A stretch of 64,000 nucleotides of DNA from Sphingobacterium wenxiniae (GCF_900116225.1 NZ_FOZZ01000008.1:62001-126000); one strand, 5' to 3'. Counted from the stretch's first letter, positions 25,669-35,388 are shown. A program made the numbers and translations. Notes: generated from the sequence alone by a model not told the origin.

Positions 25669-28600
25669 GACATACTATTTTAATATTGTTTTATATGCTA
25701 TCTGTATACGGTATGCTCTTCGGACAGAAACGTGTATCAGGTAAGGTAACTGATAGCTTGGAGCGCCCAATTGCTGGCGTAAAAGTTTTTGCCAAAAACA
25801 AAACAGGTAATATTGTACAAACAGACCAATCCGGCAGTTTTACAATATCTACGGACTTGACCGATTATAAGCTAATATTTAGCCATGTAGGATATGCTGT
25901 ACAGGAAGCTGCAATTCCTAATGAGGTCAGTTATGTGCATATACAGCTCGTACCGCTAACCAACGAGATTGAAGAGGTCGAAGTGGTGAGTACGGGTTAC
26001 CAGACTATACCAAAAGAAAGGTCTACGGGTAGTTTTGAGCATATAAACACGGAGGTATTGCAACAGCGTATTTCTGCCAATATACTTGACAAGTTGGAAG
26101 GCCGTATGCCGGGATTGCAATATGATAACAGGCGTGGCAGTGCGGATATTAATATTCGGGGAATAAATACTATGTCCGATGGTTTAAGAGGCCCATTGAT
26201 CATTGTGGATAACTTTCCCTATGAAGGTCGTATTGAGGATATCAACCCGAACGATGTGGAATCGGTGACGCTTCTTAAAGACGCTGCAGCCAGTTCCATA
26301 TGGGGAGCCCGTGCGGGAAACGGTGTCATCGTCATCAATTTAAAGAAGCCTATTCATGAAAGGCTGCAAATAGATTTTTCAAGCAATTATACCTCGGTTG
26401 GAAAAGTAAGGCTCAAAGAACTGCCTTATATGCAAACGTCAGATTTTATTGACGTTGAACAGATGCTGTACGAGAAGGGCTTTTACGATGCAGACTATAA
26501 TAGCCCATATGCCATGTTTACTGTTTTTTCTCCTGTAATTGAGCTGCTTTATCAACACAAAGAGGGGACTGTTTCTACAGAAGAAATGACAAACCGGATA
26601 AACAGTTTCAGATCTCTGGATTTTAGGGATGACCTGTTGAAATATGTATACAGAAATGAGAATCTGCAGCAATATGCATTAGGTATCTCTAATGGCAACG
26701 ACCGATCAGGATATAGAATGTCTGCATCTTTCAATAATTCTTTAGGTCAAAAAATAGGGAGTTCGTCTGAAAATATCACATTGAATTTTCAGCACAATTT
26801 AAAGCTGAATGAGAAGATTGATTTTTCAACAAGGATGGCCTTTACAAATACAACTGCGACATGGGATGGAAATGTATTGGACTATAATTTTTCGCTCGGA
26901 GCAGGAAGAACCCGGGCCTACCCTTATGTATCGCTAAAAGACAGTGAAGGGAATAATGCGGTTGTACCGTACCAGTATAATTCAAATTTTGTAAATAGTG
27001 CACAGCAATCGGGACTATTAGATTGGCGGTTCATACCTCTGGATGAAGTGGGGCAGAATCCCGGCAAGAATAATAGACAACAGCTCGATGCACAACTTAC
27101 ATTCAATTACCAGCCTTTGCAGTGGTTAAAGTTGAGTGGACTGTATAATTATCAAACTTATAAAGGAGAGCAGCAGGTGCTTAATAAAGAGTCTTCTTAT
27201 TATACACGGGATCTGATCAATCAATTCACTCAGGTAGACGGTGATGAAGTTACTCATATAGTGCCTATAGGAGCAATTAACACGTTGGAGCATCATAAAA
27301 TGTCCAGTCATAAGTTGCGGGGCAATATAGCTGTGGATAAAGAGATGGGAGAGGGAAAGCATAGTATTTCCGCTATACTTGGCGCAGAGCTTTCGTCGGT
27401 AATGAGAAATGCGGACGGCAATAAAGCCTTTGGTTATGACCCATTACTGATGACCAGTCAAGCGGTTGATCTGGTAAACTTCTATCCAACCTATGCCGGA
27501 ATTTCCGGGAATATGAGAATACCCGGCTGGCAGAGTTTTTCAGAAGATGTACAGCGTTATGTTTCATTCTATGGCAACGCGGCCTATCTATATGATGGCA
27601 AGTATACGTTGTCCCTATCTGCAAGGCGCGATGCTTCTAATAACTTTGGTGTCGCCACAAATGAAAAATGGAATCCATTATGGTCAACAGGTTTTGCTTG
27701 GTCAATACATAAAGAGCGCTTTATGCAGGGGCAGGACTGGATTTCTTCGCTACGCTTACGGACTACTTATGGCCACAGCGGTAATTCTGGCGGAGTAGCA
27801 TCAAGTTTGCCACGCATAAGCTATGTTCCGCCTTCAAGCGCGAGTTTGACACCATTGCCACGGGCGATGGTAACCGACCTGCCTAATACGCTGCTGAAAT
27901 GGGAAGATGTCCGAATGATTAATGTAGGACTGGACTTTTCAATTTTTAAAAATTCACTTAGTGTTTCTGTCGAATACTTTGATAAAAAATCAACGGATTT
28001 ACTCTCATCTGATAATATTGACCCTACGTTGGGCTTTTCTTCTGTGCGTAGAAACATCGGGGTATTGGAAGGTCATGGATGGGATTTTTCTGTGACCGGT
28101 AGAAAGACTTTTGGACAGTTCAGTTTCTCTTCCAGGCTGTTCCTCTCCATGAAAAAAGATATTGTGCGCGAATACAAAGGTAATGTTAGCGTTGCAAGCA
28201 CATATATCAGTAATGCCGGCAGAAATTTTCAATTTGTGCCCGACAAACAGCTTTACCCCGTCTTCGCCTTACCATTTGAAGGACTTGATCCAGAAAATGG
28301 AAATCCTCTTGGCAGATTGAACGGTGAGATTTCTACGAGCTATCTACAAATGACCCGCGATTCGCTGCAGAACATAGTTTATTTTGGAACAGCTCTTCCT
28401 CCTTATCACGGATCTTTTAGCCAGTCCTTTGCATGGAAAAATCTGAATCTTTCTTTTCTGATTTCTTACAAGTTGGGACATTACTTTCAACGCTCAACCA
28501 TCCGCTATAATGATTTATTTAACGCGTGGTCGGGACATCGTGATTTCGCTAATCGATGGCAAAAACCCGGAGATGAGAGACATACTACCGTACCCTCGAT

Positions 28601-28868
28601 GATCTATCCGGCAAATTCCTCGCGTGATAACTTCTATGCTTATTCCGAAGTGAATATCGAAAAAGGAGATATGATCAGATTGCAAGACGTAAATGTTAGC
28701 TATAATTTCACGCCGATGATAGGTAGAAAGAAAGTGATATTCTCTGCTTTTGCGGCAGTTAATAACGTGGCGTTGATCTGGCGTGCCAACGGTGCTGGGT
28801 TAGACCCGGATTACTATAATGTTCCGCCATCCCGGCGATATAGTATTGGTGTCAATTGTAAATTTTAA
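25665..28868 (+). CDS. SusC/RagA-like TonB-linked outer-membrane transporter
   Basis: A 1067-residue TonB-dependent transporter without an STN domain, so it should not use FecR signalling. After the signal peptide (ending MLFGQ) come the carboxypeptidase-regulatory-like domain (VSGKVTDSLERPIAGVKVF, residues about 20-105), the plug with EVEVVSTGYQTIPKERS, NIRGINTM and SVTLLKDAAASSIWGARAGN, and the barrel ending RRYSIGVNCKF. It pairs with the SusD protein 10 bases downstream. A thioredoxin-like partner upstream is a recurrent arrangement in Sphingobacteriaceae, possibly linked to peptide or thiol-containing substrates (inference). Confidence 0.94.
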   Translation: MRHTILILFYMLSVYGMLFGQKRVSGKVTDSLERPIAGVKVFAKNKTGNIVQTDQSGSFTISTDLTDYKLIFSHVGYAVQEAAIPNEVSYVHIQLVPLTNEIEEVEVVSTGYQTIPKERSTGSFEHINTEVLQQRISANILDKLEGRMPGLQYDNRRGSADINIRGINTMSDGLRGPLIIVDNFPYEGRIEDINPNDVESVTLLKDAAASSIWGARAGNGVIVINLKKPIHERLQIDFSSNYTSVGKVRLKELPYMQTSDFIDVEQMLYEKGFYDADYNSPYAMFTVFSPVIELLYQHKEGTVSTEEMTNRINSFRSLDFRDDLLKYVYRNENLQQYALGISNGNDRSGYRMSASFNNSLGQKIGSSSENITLNFQHNLKLNEKIDFSTRMAFTNTTATWDGNVLDYNFSLGAGRTRAYPYVSLKDSEGNNAVVPYQYNSNFVNSAQQSGLLDWRFIPLDEVGQNPGKNNRQQLDAQLTFNYQPLQWLKLSGLYNYQTYKGEQQVLNKESSYYTRDLINQFTQVDGDEVTHIVPIGAINTLEHHKMSSHKLRGNIAVDKEMGEGKHSISAILGAELSSVMRNADGNKAFGYDPLLMTSQAVDLVNFYPTYAGISGNMRIPGWQSFSEDVQRYVSFYGNAAYLYDGKYTLSLSARRDASNNFGVATNEKWNPLWSTGFAWSIHKERFMQGQDWISSLRLRTTYGHSGNSGGVASSLPRISYVPPSSASLTPLPRAMVTDLPNTLLKWEDVRMINVGLDFSIFKNSLSVSVEYFDKKSTDLLSSDNIDPTLGFSSVRRNIGVLEGHGWDFSVTGRKTFGQFSFSSRLFLSMKKDIVREYKGNVSVASTYISNAGRNFQFVPDKQLYPVFALPFEGLDPENGNPLGRLNGEISTSYLQMTRDSLQNIVYFGTALPPYHGSFSQSFAWKNLNLSFLISYKLGHYFQRSTIRYNDLFNAWSGHRDFANRWQKPGDERHTTVPSMIYPANSSRDNFYAYSEVNIEKGDMIRLQDVNVSYNFTPMIGRKKVIFSAFAAVNNVALIWRANGAGLDPDYYNVPPSRRYSIGVNCKF

Positions 28869-28878
28869 AATGTGAATA

Positions 28879-30255
28879 ATGAAAAATAAATGTATAAAAG
28901 GTCTGACTCGATTTTTGCCTCTTTTTTTAACCGTGCTATTGACCGCATGTTCAGATTTTTTGGATAAGAAAACGAGCAATGCAGTAGCCATACCCGAGAC
29001 GGTAAAGGACTTGCGGGCCATGTTAGACTATGAGTCAGCTATAAATACATTCTATCCAGCTTTGGCAGAAATGGGGAGTGATGATTATTATGTGCCGTAT
29101 GCTGTATTAAGTACTCGGTCTGAATCTGAGCAGCTGATCTATACTTGGCAACGTGATGAAATGCGCATAGATGTGGCGAGCTGGACACAGCCTTATCATG
29201 CAATCATGATCTGCAATGTTGTGCTGGAAGCCTTAGAAAGAGGAGTAGAGGGAAACGCTGCGGAGAAAACCATTATAGCAGGTGAGGCACTTTTTATTAG
29301 AGCGTTCGCTTATTATTTCCTTGCACAGGTATACTGCAAACCCTATGATAGCGCCCACAGTCAAAATGATTTGGGGCTTCCCTTAAGGACTTCTTCAGAT
29401 ATGAATGATATTTACCAAAGGGCAAGCGTAGCGGAGACATACACGTTGATCATTGAGGGGTTACAGGAAGCATCACGTCTATTGCCTGAAACCTCTTCGT
29501 ATAAAACCAGACCGACCAAAGCAGCAGCCTACGGAGCGTTGGCAAGGGTTTATCTTTGTATGCAGGAGTATGAGGAGGCAAACCAAATGGCCGAGGCTGC
29601 CTTACAATTATACGATGAATTAATAGATTACAATGAGTTGGACGCTTCTGCAAATATTCCATTCGAGGTCTTTAACAAAGAAGTGATTTACCATGGTGCT
29701 ACCACAAATGGACTTCTTCTGTCGCAATCAAGAGCTCGTATACCTTTGGATTTTTTCGAGAGTTATGATAATGATGACTTGCGGAAGCATATTTTCTTTA
29801 ATTATACAAACTTGGATAACATCATATTTAAAGGGTACTATGCAGGTAGATCATCATCTTATTTCGCAGGAATAGCTACAGATGAGCTCTATTTAATACG
29901 CGCGGAGTGTGAGATCAGAAAAGGGAACGTATTAAAAGGGTTGTCTTTTTTTAATACGCTGATGAGCATGCGATGGAAAAAAGATACCTATAAACCATTT
30001 AACAACATAACAGAAGAAGAGGCGCTCATCACTATATTGAAAGAACGGAGAAAGCAACTTGTCAAAAGAGGATTGAGGTGGAGCGATTTACGCAGATTAA
30101 ACAAAGACCCTCGTTTTGCAAAGACTTTGATCAGGGTATTGGATACGGAGGATGGGAGTAAAAAATATGAATTGCCCCCTGATGGAGTACAATATATATA
30201 CCCCATCCCAAATTCAATAATGGAGTTTAACTCCTATAAGCAAAATCCTATATAA
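28879..30255 (+). CDS. SusD/RagB-like outer-membrane lipoprotein
   Basis: A 458-residue lipoprotein with lipobox LLTAC (Cys about 19) following the SusC gene. SusD signatures are SDFLDKKTSNAVAIPETV, IIAGEALFIRAFAYYFLAQV, TRPTKAAAYGALARVYLCMQ, DELYLIRAECEIRKGN and LKERRKQLVKRGLRWSDLRR. It is shorter than the first SusD of the window (583) but within the family range. It acts as the ligand-binding lid of the preceding transporter. A strong terminator follows at once. Confidence 0.92.
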   Translation: MKNKCIKGLTRFLPLFLTVLLTACSDFLDKKTSNAVAIPETVKDLRAMLDYESAINTFYPALAEMGSDDYYVPYAVLSTRSESEQLIYTWQRDEMRIDVASWTQPYHAIMICNVVLEALERGVEGNAAEKTIIAGEALFIRAFAYYFLAQVYCKPYDSAHSQNDLGLPLRTSSDMNDIYQRASVAETYTLIIEGLQEASRLLPETSSYKTRPTKAAAYGALARVYLCMQEYEEANQMAEAALQLYDELIDYNELDASANIPFEVFNKEVIYHGATTNGLLLSQSRARIPLDFFESYDNDDLRKHIFFNYTNLDNIIFKGYYAGRSSSYFAGIATDELYLIRAECEIRKGNVLKGLSFFNTLMSMRWKKDTYKPFNNITEEEALITILKERRKQLVKRGLRWSDLRRLNKDPRFAKTLIRVLDTEDGSKKYELPPDGVQYIYPIPNSIMEFNSYKQNPI

Positions 30256-30261
30256 AAAAAT

Positions 30262-30295
30262 GGAGCGCACTCTAGGCGTGCGCTCCGTTTTTTTA
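30262..30295 (+). terminator. Terminator of the thioredoxin-SusCD operon
   Basis: A perfect 9-bp stem GGAGCGCAC/GTGCGCTCC (30262-30270, 30278-30286) is followed by a run of seven T. It sits between convergent genes and may serve both strands. Confidence 0.9.
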
Positions 30296-30745
30296 CTTGG
30301 ACCGGAATTCCAGAACTGTTGCGTTCTTATGGGGAGTGCCATTGGGGCTATCCAATTCATCTTGTACATCCCGAATTTGAGTCTCTACAGTTTCACCCGT
30401 TGTACCTGGTACAGGGGCATCCATCTGAGGTTTGCCACCTTGGTTAGGGGCATTAATCTGACAGATTAATTCAATTTCGGTATCACATGATTGTCCTGGA
30501 GGAAGAGAAGTGGAATAATTATTGGGATCGGTTGGGTCATCACCTTCTCCGCCCGTAAAATACCATGTAATGAAAATAAGTGTTTTTTCAGCTTCTTCCA
30601 CTTGTTCCGTTTTCCCTTTTCCCCCGTCCTTACCTTTTTCATTGTCGCCGTTCATCACGCTTGCATTGGCAGCCACTGTGGTTACCATGAAAGCTAAGAT
30701 TAAAGTGAAGAGTGATGTTTTCTTCACGATTTGTTTTTTTAGCAT
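30293..30745 (-). CDS. Small secreted protein of unknown function
   Basis: A 150-residue exported protein. The signal peptide MLKKQIVKKTSLFTLILAFM runs to VAANA, and the mature part is short, charged and Gly/Pro/Asp-rich (NGDNEKGKDGGKGKTEQ) with two cysteines (SCDTEIELIC) that could form a disulfide. The overall look recalls small Bacteroidota signal-peptide proteins such as DUF6520, but I am not sure of that family. It converges on the SusCD operon. Downstream of its start, 30746-31022 holds no gene I can support. Confidence 0.6.
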   Translation of the reverse strand: MLKKQIVKKTSLFTLILAFMVTTVAANASVMNGDNEKGKDGGKGKTEQVEEAEKTLIFITWYFTGGEGDDPTDPNNYSTSLPPGQSCDTEIELICQINAPNQGGKPQMDAPVPGTTGETVETQIRDVQDELDSPNGTPHKNATVLEFRSK

Positions 30746-31022
30746 AAGCTTAAAAATTTAAATTTTATTGTTACATAGCTTCTTTATCCTCGGCTAAGCT
30801 TCCGAGCATGTGCTGCATGGGGGCCTGCCAGTCCCAACTTGTCGGGAGGGCATGGCCTTAACCGTGAACACCGCAAATTTCCGTCTGTACCGTTTCATAT
30901 CTTTTATCTTTGGTCCTTAGTCCTTAGTCTTTGTTCCCCGTTCTCTTACCGTCTTTACAAAGTACCGAAATATCCGCGGGCTAAATCCTCCAACCCATAG
31001 GCTGGAGAAAAATCGTGATCTC

Positions 31023-31616
31023 TTATTTTTTTCGGAGTTTTTCAAGGAGGTAACGACGTTGATAGGTATAGAATGTACCGTTGGAGATACCTAGAAACCG
31101 CTGAAGATATGCATTGGAAACCTGCGCACACAGCTCTGGCATATTATCCTGCAAAAAACAGAAGCGCGCATAGCCATCGGGTTGCTGCAGCAGCTGCACA
31201 TGCAGATCCAGCTGGGTAATATACCGCTGTTTCAGGATATGCAGTATATCGCTTACCGCTTGATATTTCTGTTCCAATTGCTGAAGTTCACTGTTGTCTA
31301 TAACCAAGAGGTCCGTAGCTTTCAACGCGGTAAAACTCAGATGGGCTGGCCTTGGGGTATAAAGATGCACGGTAGAAGTAAAGCTTTCCTGCGGAAGCAC
31401 AAAGCGCTGCGTGAGCATGCCACCTGTAAGGGTATACTTCTCGCAGACTAAACAACCCGACAGCACAAAATAATAACGGCGACGAGCCTGAAGTGGGCCT
31501 TCCACCATCTCCTCCCGCTTGGCGGTATACAAACGGGTATGTAGGGCAAGCTGCTGCGTTAAGTCTGCATCGAAAGCAATCCCATAATTTTGCCAATATT
31601 GAAAAAAGCGCTTCAT
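31023..31616 (-). CDS. Crp/Fnr-family-like transcriptional regulator
   Basis: A 197-residue protein with the cyclic-nucleotide-binding-like beta-barrel seen in FVLSGCLVCEKYTLTGG, RFVLPQESFTST and the hinge LLVIDNSELQQLEQKY, a long dimerisation helix, and a C-terminal winged helix (SNAYLQRFLGISNGTFYTYQ). The nucleotide-binding phosphate cassette is not intact, so it probably does not bind cAMP, as is common in Bacteroidota members. It reads away from the peptide/acyltransferase/two-component cluster and could control it (inference). Confidence 0.72.
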   Translation of the reverse strand: MKRFFQYWQNYGIAFDADLTQQLALHTRLYTAKREEMVEGPLQARRRYYFVLSGCLVCEKYTLTGGMLTQRFVLPQESFTSTVHLYTPRPAHLSFTALKATDLLVIDNSELQQLEQKYQAVSDILHILKQRYITQLDLHVQLLQQPDGYARFCFLQDNMPELCAQVSNAYLQRFLGISNGTFYTYQRRYLLEKLRKK

Positions 31617-31929
31617 ACACTTCCGGATAAAGGTTTACTAAAGGAGAAACTTTACTTTCGCTCAATTTGGAAAATTACAAAAACCTGCTGAAGTATTTGT
31701 AAAGCACCCCAAATTTGCCGTTTGCCTACCGCCTAACCCCACTTTGCCTGCCATATGAGAGGCTAAGCAACAAATGTTTCCTACCAAACAGCAGATAAGG
31801 GGGTCTTTCTTGGAAAAAAAGATGGTTTCTCCAAACTTTACAGCCGATCGATCAATAGACTTCAGCGCCTGAAGCCGTAATGTCGGTACGAGACCGACCT
31901 ATGGTTAAACTTTTTAAGGAATGTAAAAC
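31617..31929. other. Divergent intergenic region between Crp-like gene and peptide ORF
   Basis: About 310 bases with a small hairpin GTCGGT/ACCGAC near 31880-31896 and no gene. It should hold the promoters for both directions; I cannot place -33/-7 elements confidently. Confidence 0.4.
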
Positions 31930-32055
31930 ATGGATATTCAAATGTTTATGGACCTCTATGATCTGCTGGACGCAAATCCGCTATCTGTCGAAGAATTGGC
32001 AGAGGTGGTAGCTGAAAAAGCGCCGCGGAAATGCAAAATTGCTTTCCCTTTTTAA
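31930..32055 (+). CDS. Small peptide ORF, 41 residues
   Basis: ATG 31930 is preceded by TAAGGAATG about 5-13 bases upstream. The product is MDIQMFMDLYDLLDANPLSV, then an acidic stretch (EELAEVVAEKA), then a short basic, hydrophobic tail with a cysteine (PRKCKIAFPF). An acidic helical front with a distinct basic/aromatic tail is a leader-core pattern known in ribosomally made modified peptides and signal peptides, but no family was recognised. It is followed by a perfect palindrome, the acyltransferase-like gene and a two-component system. It may be chance; evidence is modest. Confidence 0.4.
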   Translation: MDIQMFMDLYDLLDANPLSVEELAEVVAEKAPRKCKIAFPF

Positions 32056-32074
32056 CTTGGGAATAAGTAATACG

Positions 32075-32098
32075 TGCGCGGCAAAGCTTTGCCGCGCA
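32075..32098. terminator. 24-bp perfect palindrome between peptide ORF and acyltransferase-like gene
   Basis: TGCGCGGCAAAG and CTTTGCCGCGCA abut, forming a GC-rich 12-bp stem 20 bases after the peptide stop. There is no T-run after it, so it may act as an attenuator, RNA-stability element or protein site rather than a classic terminator. Confidence 0.55.
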
Positions 32099-32123
32099 TA
32101 GTTTCACCTTTAAAATTTATGCT

Positions 32124-33077
32124 ATGAAATTGATATGGAAAAATATCATGGCACATTATGATGCCATGGATTGGATGGAATTTGCCTTTTTTTCAGCTAA
32201 TGTACAGCATGTTTTCCCGAACCTGGACTTGTTTCGACAACTTGATCTTTACCACAAAGCAAACTGTTTTGTGGAGAAACAGTCGACAATAGATTTTACC
32301 CGCGGGCTGGCAAGCGGTGTAGAACCAGCTTTGCGCGATGCATTGCAGTCGCCTACGCTTATCGTCACTTTCCATTATGGCTATTATCGTATGCTGCCCG
32401 TGTCGTTGTTGCAATTGGGCTATAAGTTATGTGTATTGGTTTCACGGGACACCTTGGATATGCAAAGGAGCTACTACGAAAAGAGTCTGAAAGCGGAATG
32501 GCTACAGCATCTCCAGTTTCTGGTGGCCGAAGACCCGAAATTGTTCTTCAAGATACGCCGGTATATGGATATAGGCTACGCAGTGCTCTGTTATGCCGAT
32601 GGCGGGGCAGGGGTTAAAAACCATCCAGACCCTCACAACCTAAAAATGCAGGAGGTACAATTGGGAACAGCGATGCTGCAGAGCCGAGCAGGTTTTGCCG
32701 ACATTGCCTACCTTTTGCAGCGCGATATGCTCCTGCTGCTGGCTCCTACAGCACTGGAGGAGCCATGGTGCTTGAAGATTGCGGAGCGCTATTGCCCTAA
32801 AACGTACGCATCGCGTAAAAACTTCGTAAGCCAGGTGTTGCAAGGCATATATACCCAACTTGATATGAAGCTAAAAGCCAGACCCGAAGCGTGGGAAAGC
32901 TGGCATTACCTGCATCGATGCATGCCCCCAAAAAGTAGTTTCTCTACATGGCCGGTCGAACAGCGGTTCATCCCGTTTTGCTATCAAGAGAAGACTTTTA
33001 TACTCGATAGAGCCCATTATAACAGCTATCCGCTGAAAGTGCAACAATTTGAACAAATAATTGCTTCACCTTGTTAA
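32124..33077 (+). CDS. LpxL/HtrB-like acyltransferase homologue
   Basis: A 317-residue protein that recalls the lipid A biosynthesis (LpxL) acyltransferase superfamily: PTLIVTFHYGYYRMLPVSLL resembles the H-x4-D/E-like first block region and VLVSRDTLDMQRSYYE the substrate pocket, while GYAVLCYADGGAG and LGTAMLQSRAGF match later blocks. There is no N-terminal membrane anchor. The canonical HX4D/E is not clear (HYGYYR), so it may be divergent or non-catalytic. It lies between a small peptide ORF and a sensor kinase, so a non-lipid-A role such as acylation of a small molecule or peptide is conceivable. That is inference only. Confidence 0.55.
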   Translation: MKLIWKNIMAHYDAMDWMEFAFFSANVQHVFPNLDLFRQLDLYHKANCFVEKQSTIDFTRGLASGVEPALRDALQSPTLIVTFHYGYYRMLPVSLLQLGYKLCVLVSRDTLDMQRSYYEKSLKAEWLQHLQFLVAEDPKLFFKIRRYMDIGYAVLCYADGGAGVKNHPDPHNLKMQEVQLGTAMLQSRAGFADIAYLLQRDMLLLLAPTALEEPWCLKIAERYCPKTYASRKNFVSQVLQGIYTQLDMKLKARPEAWESWHYLHRCMPPKSSFSTWPVEQRFIPFCYQEKTFILDRAHYNSYPLKVQQFEQIIASPC

Positions 33078-33159
33078 ATTGGTCGGGAAATATTATTTTT
33101 CTGTACTTTTTTAAACCTAATTCTTCCAAAAAGTAAAGGAGTTACCTAAAAGACTGCTT

Positions 33160-34224
33160 ATGAAGCTAAATTATTTGAGTAAGCGCAAGCTACATATCTT
33201 ATATTGGTTTTTGTACGGATTATGGTTTTACGGAACCAATGTTCTTGGAAACGAGGAACTGACCTTGTTTACTGTCGTTTTGTCCTTGCCCTATTTTGCT
33301 TTCATATTCTACACGGTATTGGCTATTCTAAAGCGGTGTTTCGGTCGGGGTCACTATCTGAAAGGGGCGGCCCTCTTACTTTTGTTTTATGTAGCTTCCG
33401 CCGGGCTTGTATACCTGCTGACCCAAGGCCCCGAAGGTATTTCCCTGTTGTATGGGGCCTATATCGTTGATGGTTACGATTTCAACTGGAAAGAGTTTAT
33501 TCAGACCCTGCTGATTATGCATGGACACTTTAGTATACTGGCGCTGTTGTATTATCACTATCAGGCAACGCTTACGACAACAAAAGATAGGTTGCATGAA
33601 GCTGAAATGCGGCTACGTGCGGAAGACGAAAAAAAGGAATATGAGTATACCCTGTTGGCTTCGCAGGTTTCGCCACATATGCTTGCTAATATTTTTCAAG
33701 ATTGGCGGCAACAATTCCATAAGCAATGGCCCGACCTCGCGCAACAGCTTGCTCGCATGTATGACCTGATGAAATTCTATATGAAAGCACAGGAACCTGA
33801 AGGTCCGAAAATTATTCTACTGCACGACGAGGTTTCGGCAGTGTGTAATTTTCTGGAAATACAGAAAAAGATGGTAGGCCCGGAGCTATTTGTGGCGTTT
33901 TCCTGCACTGTAAATCTGATGCGGTACACCATACCACCCACAAGTTTATTGACTTTAGTAGAAAACGCTATGAAACATGGTAACCTGAGCTGCCGTGAAG
34001 CACCGCTAAGGATAGAGCTGAGGAAAGAAACCGGTGGTTTGTCTATAAAAGTAGCCAACCTAAAGCGAGGGGAGGAGAGCGGGGTGGAAAGCCATGGATT
34101 GGGGTTGGAAAATCTGCGGAAGCGGCTGGAGATCATCTATGGAGAAGCAATGACGTTGCGGAAAGTAGAAACGAAAAAATATTTTGAAATACAGATAACT
34201 ATAGATTATAACATTAAACAGTAA
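33160..34224 (+). CDS. LytS/YehU-type sensor histidine kinase
   Basis: A 354-residue membrane sensor. Four probable spans occupy residues 10-135 (LHILYWFLYGLWFYG, LSLPYFAFIFYTVLAIL, GAALLLLFYVASAGLVYLL, LLIMHGHFSILALLYYHY). A coiled linker leads to the His_kinase (PF06580) domain with phospho-acceptor His in LASQVSPHMLANIF, and a GHKL ATPase domain with LVENAMKHG and GLGLENLRKRL. The usual QINPHFLFN is changed to QVSPHMLAN, but the His is kept. Its response regulator starts 7 bases downstream. Such LytTR pairs often sense membrane or peptide signals. Confidence 0.88.
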   Translation: MKLNYLSKRKLHILYWFLYGLWFYGTNVLGNEELTLFTVVLSLPYFAFIFYTVLAILKRCFGRGHYLKGAALLLLFYVASAGLVYLLTQGPEGISLLYGAYIVDGYDFNWKEFIQTLLIMHGHFSILALLYYHYQATLTTTKDRLHEAEMRLRAEDEKKEYEYTLLASQVSPHMLANIFQDWRQQFHKQWPDLAQQLARMYDLMKFYMKAQEPEGPKIILLHDEVSAVCNFLEIQKKMVGPELFVAFSCTVNLMRYTIPPTSLLTLVENAMKHGNLSCREAPLRIELRKETGGLSIKVANLKRGEESGVESHGLGLENLRKRLEIIYGEAMTLRKVETKKYFEIQITIDYNIKQ

Positions 34225-34231
34225 TTTGATT

Positions 34232-34981
34232 ATGAGAACATGGTATGGAGTTATTATTGACGACCAGCAATCAGCTATTGATTACCTGATGGATATGTTG
34301 CAAGATGTTGCGTATGTAGAAATTATAGCCACCTTTCGGGAAGGAGCAGAAGCGAAACGCTTTCTGCATGTTAACCCGGTAGACTTTCTCGTGCTGGATG
34401 TAGAATTGGGCGATACCACAGGCTTCGACTTCTTGCGGACCTTGTCTAATCCGCGTATGCCAACGATTTTATATACGGGGTATGAACAATATGAGGATCG
34501 GGGTTATGATATCGATGTGGTGGATGTTTTATTAAAACCTGTTAGCCAGAGTAGGCTTTGGGGCGCATTGAGGCGTTTGAATACCGAATTGGCTCGGACC
34601 TTGCCCGATCTGGAGGACAACCTTGACGGACATTACGATTTTTTTCAGGTAAAGGGACCTGTCCGCTTTGGGCGCAAGATGGTCTGGCTAAAAAATATTG
34701 TTTATATCGAAACGGTAAATGGAAAAGTGGTGATGACACTTGTGGACGGAACGGTATTGGAAAGCAACAGCGCGTTCAAGAGTATTATGGAGCGCTTACC
34801 CCGCAGGTGGTTCAAACAATGCTATCAAAATATCGCTTTTAATATCAACTTTTACGATGGGTACGGCAACGGACAGGTCAAAATAATAAAAGGGTTGGGC
34901 ACTCCTGAGATTCTTTTACCGACAGGGGCGAAAGAGCTTTACCCGGATTTTTACAAATTTTTGGATAGCAATGTTATTTAA
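34232..34981 (+). CDS. LytTR-family response regulator
   Basis: A 249-residue response regulator. ATG 34232 was chosen over a TTG six bases earlier. The receiver domain has the acidic pair D10-D11 (VIIDDQQ), phospho-acceptor D56 (LVLDVELGD), and conserved Lys in DVLLKPVSQSR. The C-terminal LytTR DNA-binding domain includes GRKMVWLKNIVYIETVNGKV and RRWFKQCYQNIAFNINFYDG. It is expected to be phosphorylated by the adjacent kinase and to activate promoters with LytTR repeats; the neighbouring acyltransferase/peptide genes are candidates. Confidence 0.9.
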   Translation: MRTWYGVIIDDQQSAIDYLMDMLQDVAYVEIIATFREGAEAKRFLHVNPVDFLVLDVELGDTTGFDFLRTLSNPRMPTILYTGYEQYEDRGYDIDVVDVLLKPVSQSRLWGALRRLNTELARTLPDLEDNLDGHYDFFQVKGPVRFGRKMVWLKNIVYIETVNGKVVMTLVDGTVLESNSAFKSIMERLPRRWFKQCYQNIAFNINFYDGYGNGQVKIIKGLGTPEILLPTGAKELYPDFYKFLDSNVI

Positions 34982-35037
34982 ACCGATTATCCGAATTTGC
35001 TTATAGTGTCATGCATTCACATCAAAAAAACTGAATT

Positions 35038-35388
35038 ATGGAAGACAGATTTTATCAACTGGTATCATCCGTATTACGTATTGAAAAGATGATCTCTACC
35101 GTTGTCGACGAACAAAGTGAGGATCGCTCGGTAGCATTAATCATGGAAGATGCCGGCCTGCAATCAGAGGCGAAGGAAACCGATGGAGAAAAAGTGATGT
35201 ATCGGGAAGAGGAGCTGATGACTGTAAAAGAGGCGATGGCTTTGCTGAAGGTAAGTCGGTGGAAATTGACGCAAATGAGGAAAAAGGCTGAGTTAAGTAG
35301 CATTAGCCGTGATGGCAGGGTCCGTCTTATCCGGGAAGAAGTCGAAGCTGCCCGTATATGGTACAGCTTGCGAAAAGGCAAAATATGA
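35038..35388 (+). CDS. Small helix-turn-helix (excisionase/MerR-like) DNA-binding protein
   Basis: A 116-residue cytoplasmic protein. The N-terminal half is helical and acidic. The C-terminal half is an HTH_17-type domain (EELMTVKEAMALLKVSRWKL, then RLIREEVEAARIWY). Proteins of this type in Bacteroidota are common in mobile elements as excisionases or small regulators. It lies directly upstream of the 21-bp repeat array, making it the natural candidate to bind that array, though nothing in the sequence proves it. Confidence 0.7.
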   Translation: MEDRFYQLVSSVLRIEKMISTVVDEQSEDRSVALIMEDAGLQSEAKETDGEKVMYREEELMTVKEAMALLKVSRWKLTQMRKKAELSSISRDGRVRLIREEVEAARIWYSLRKGKI

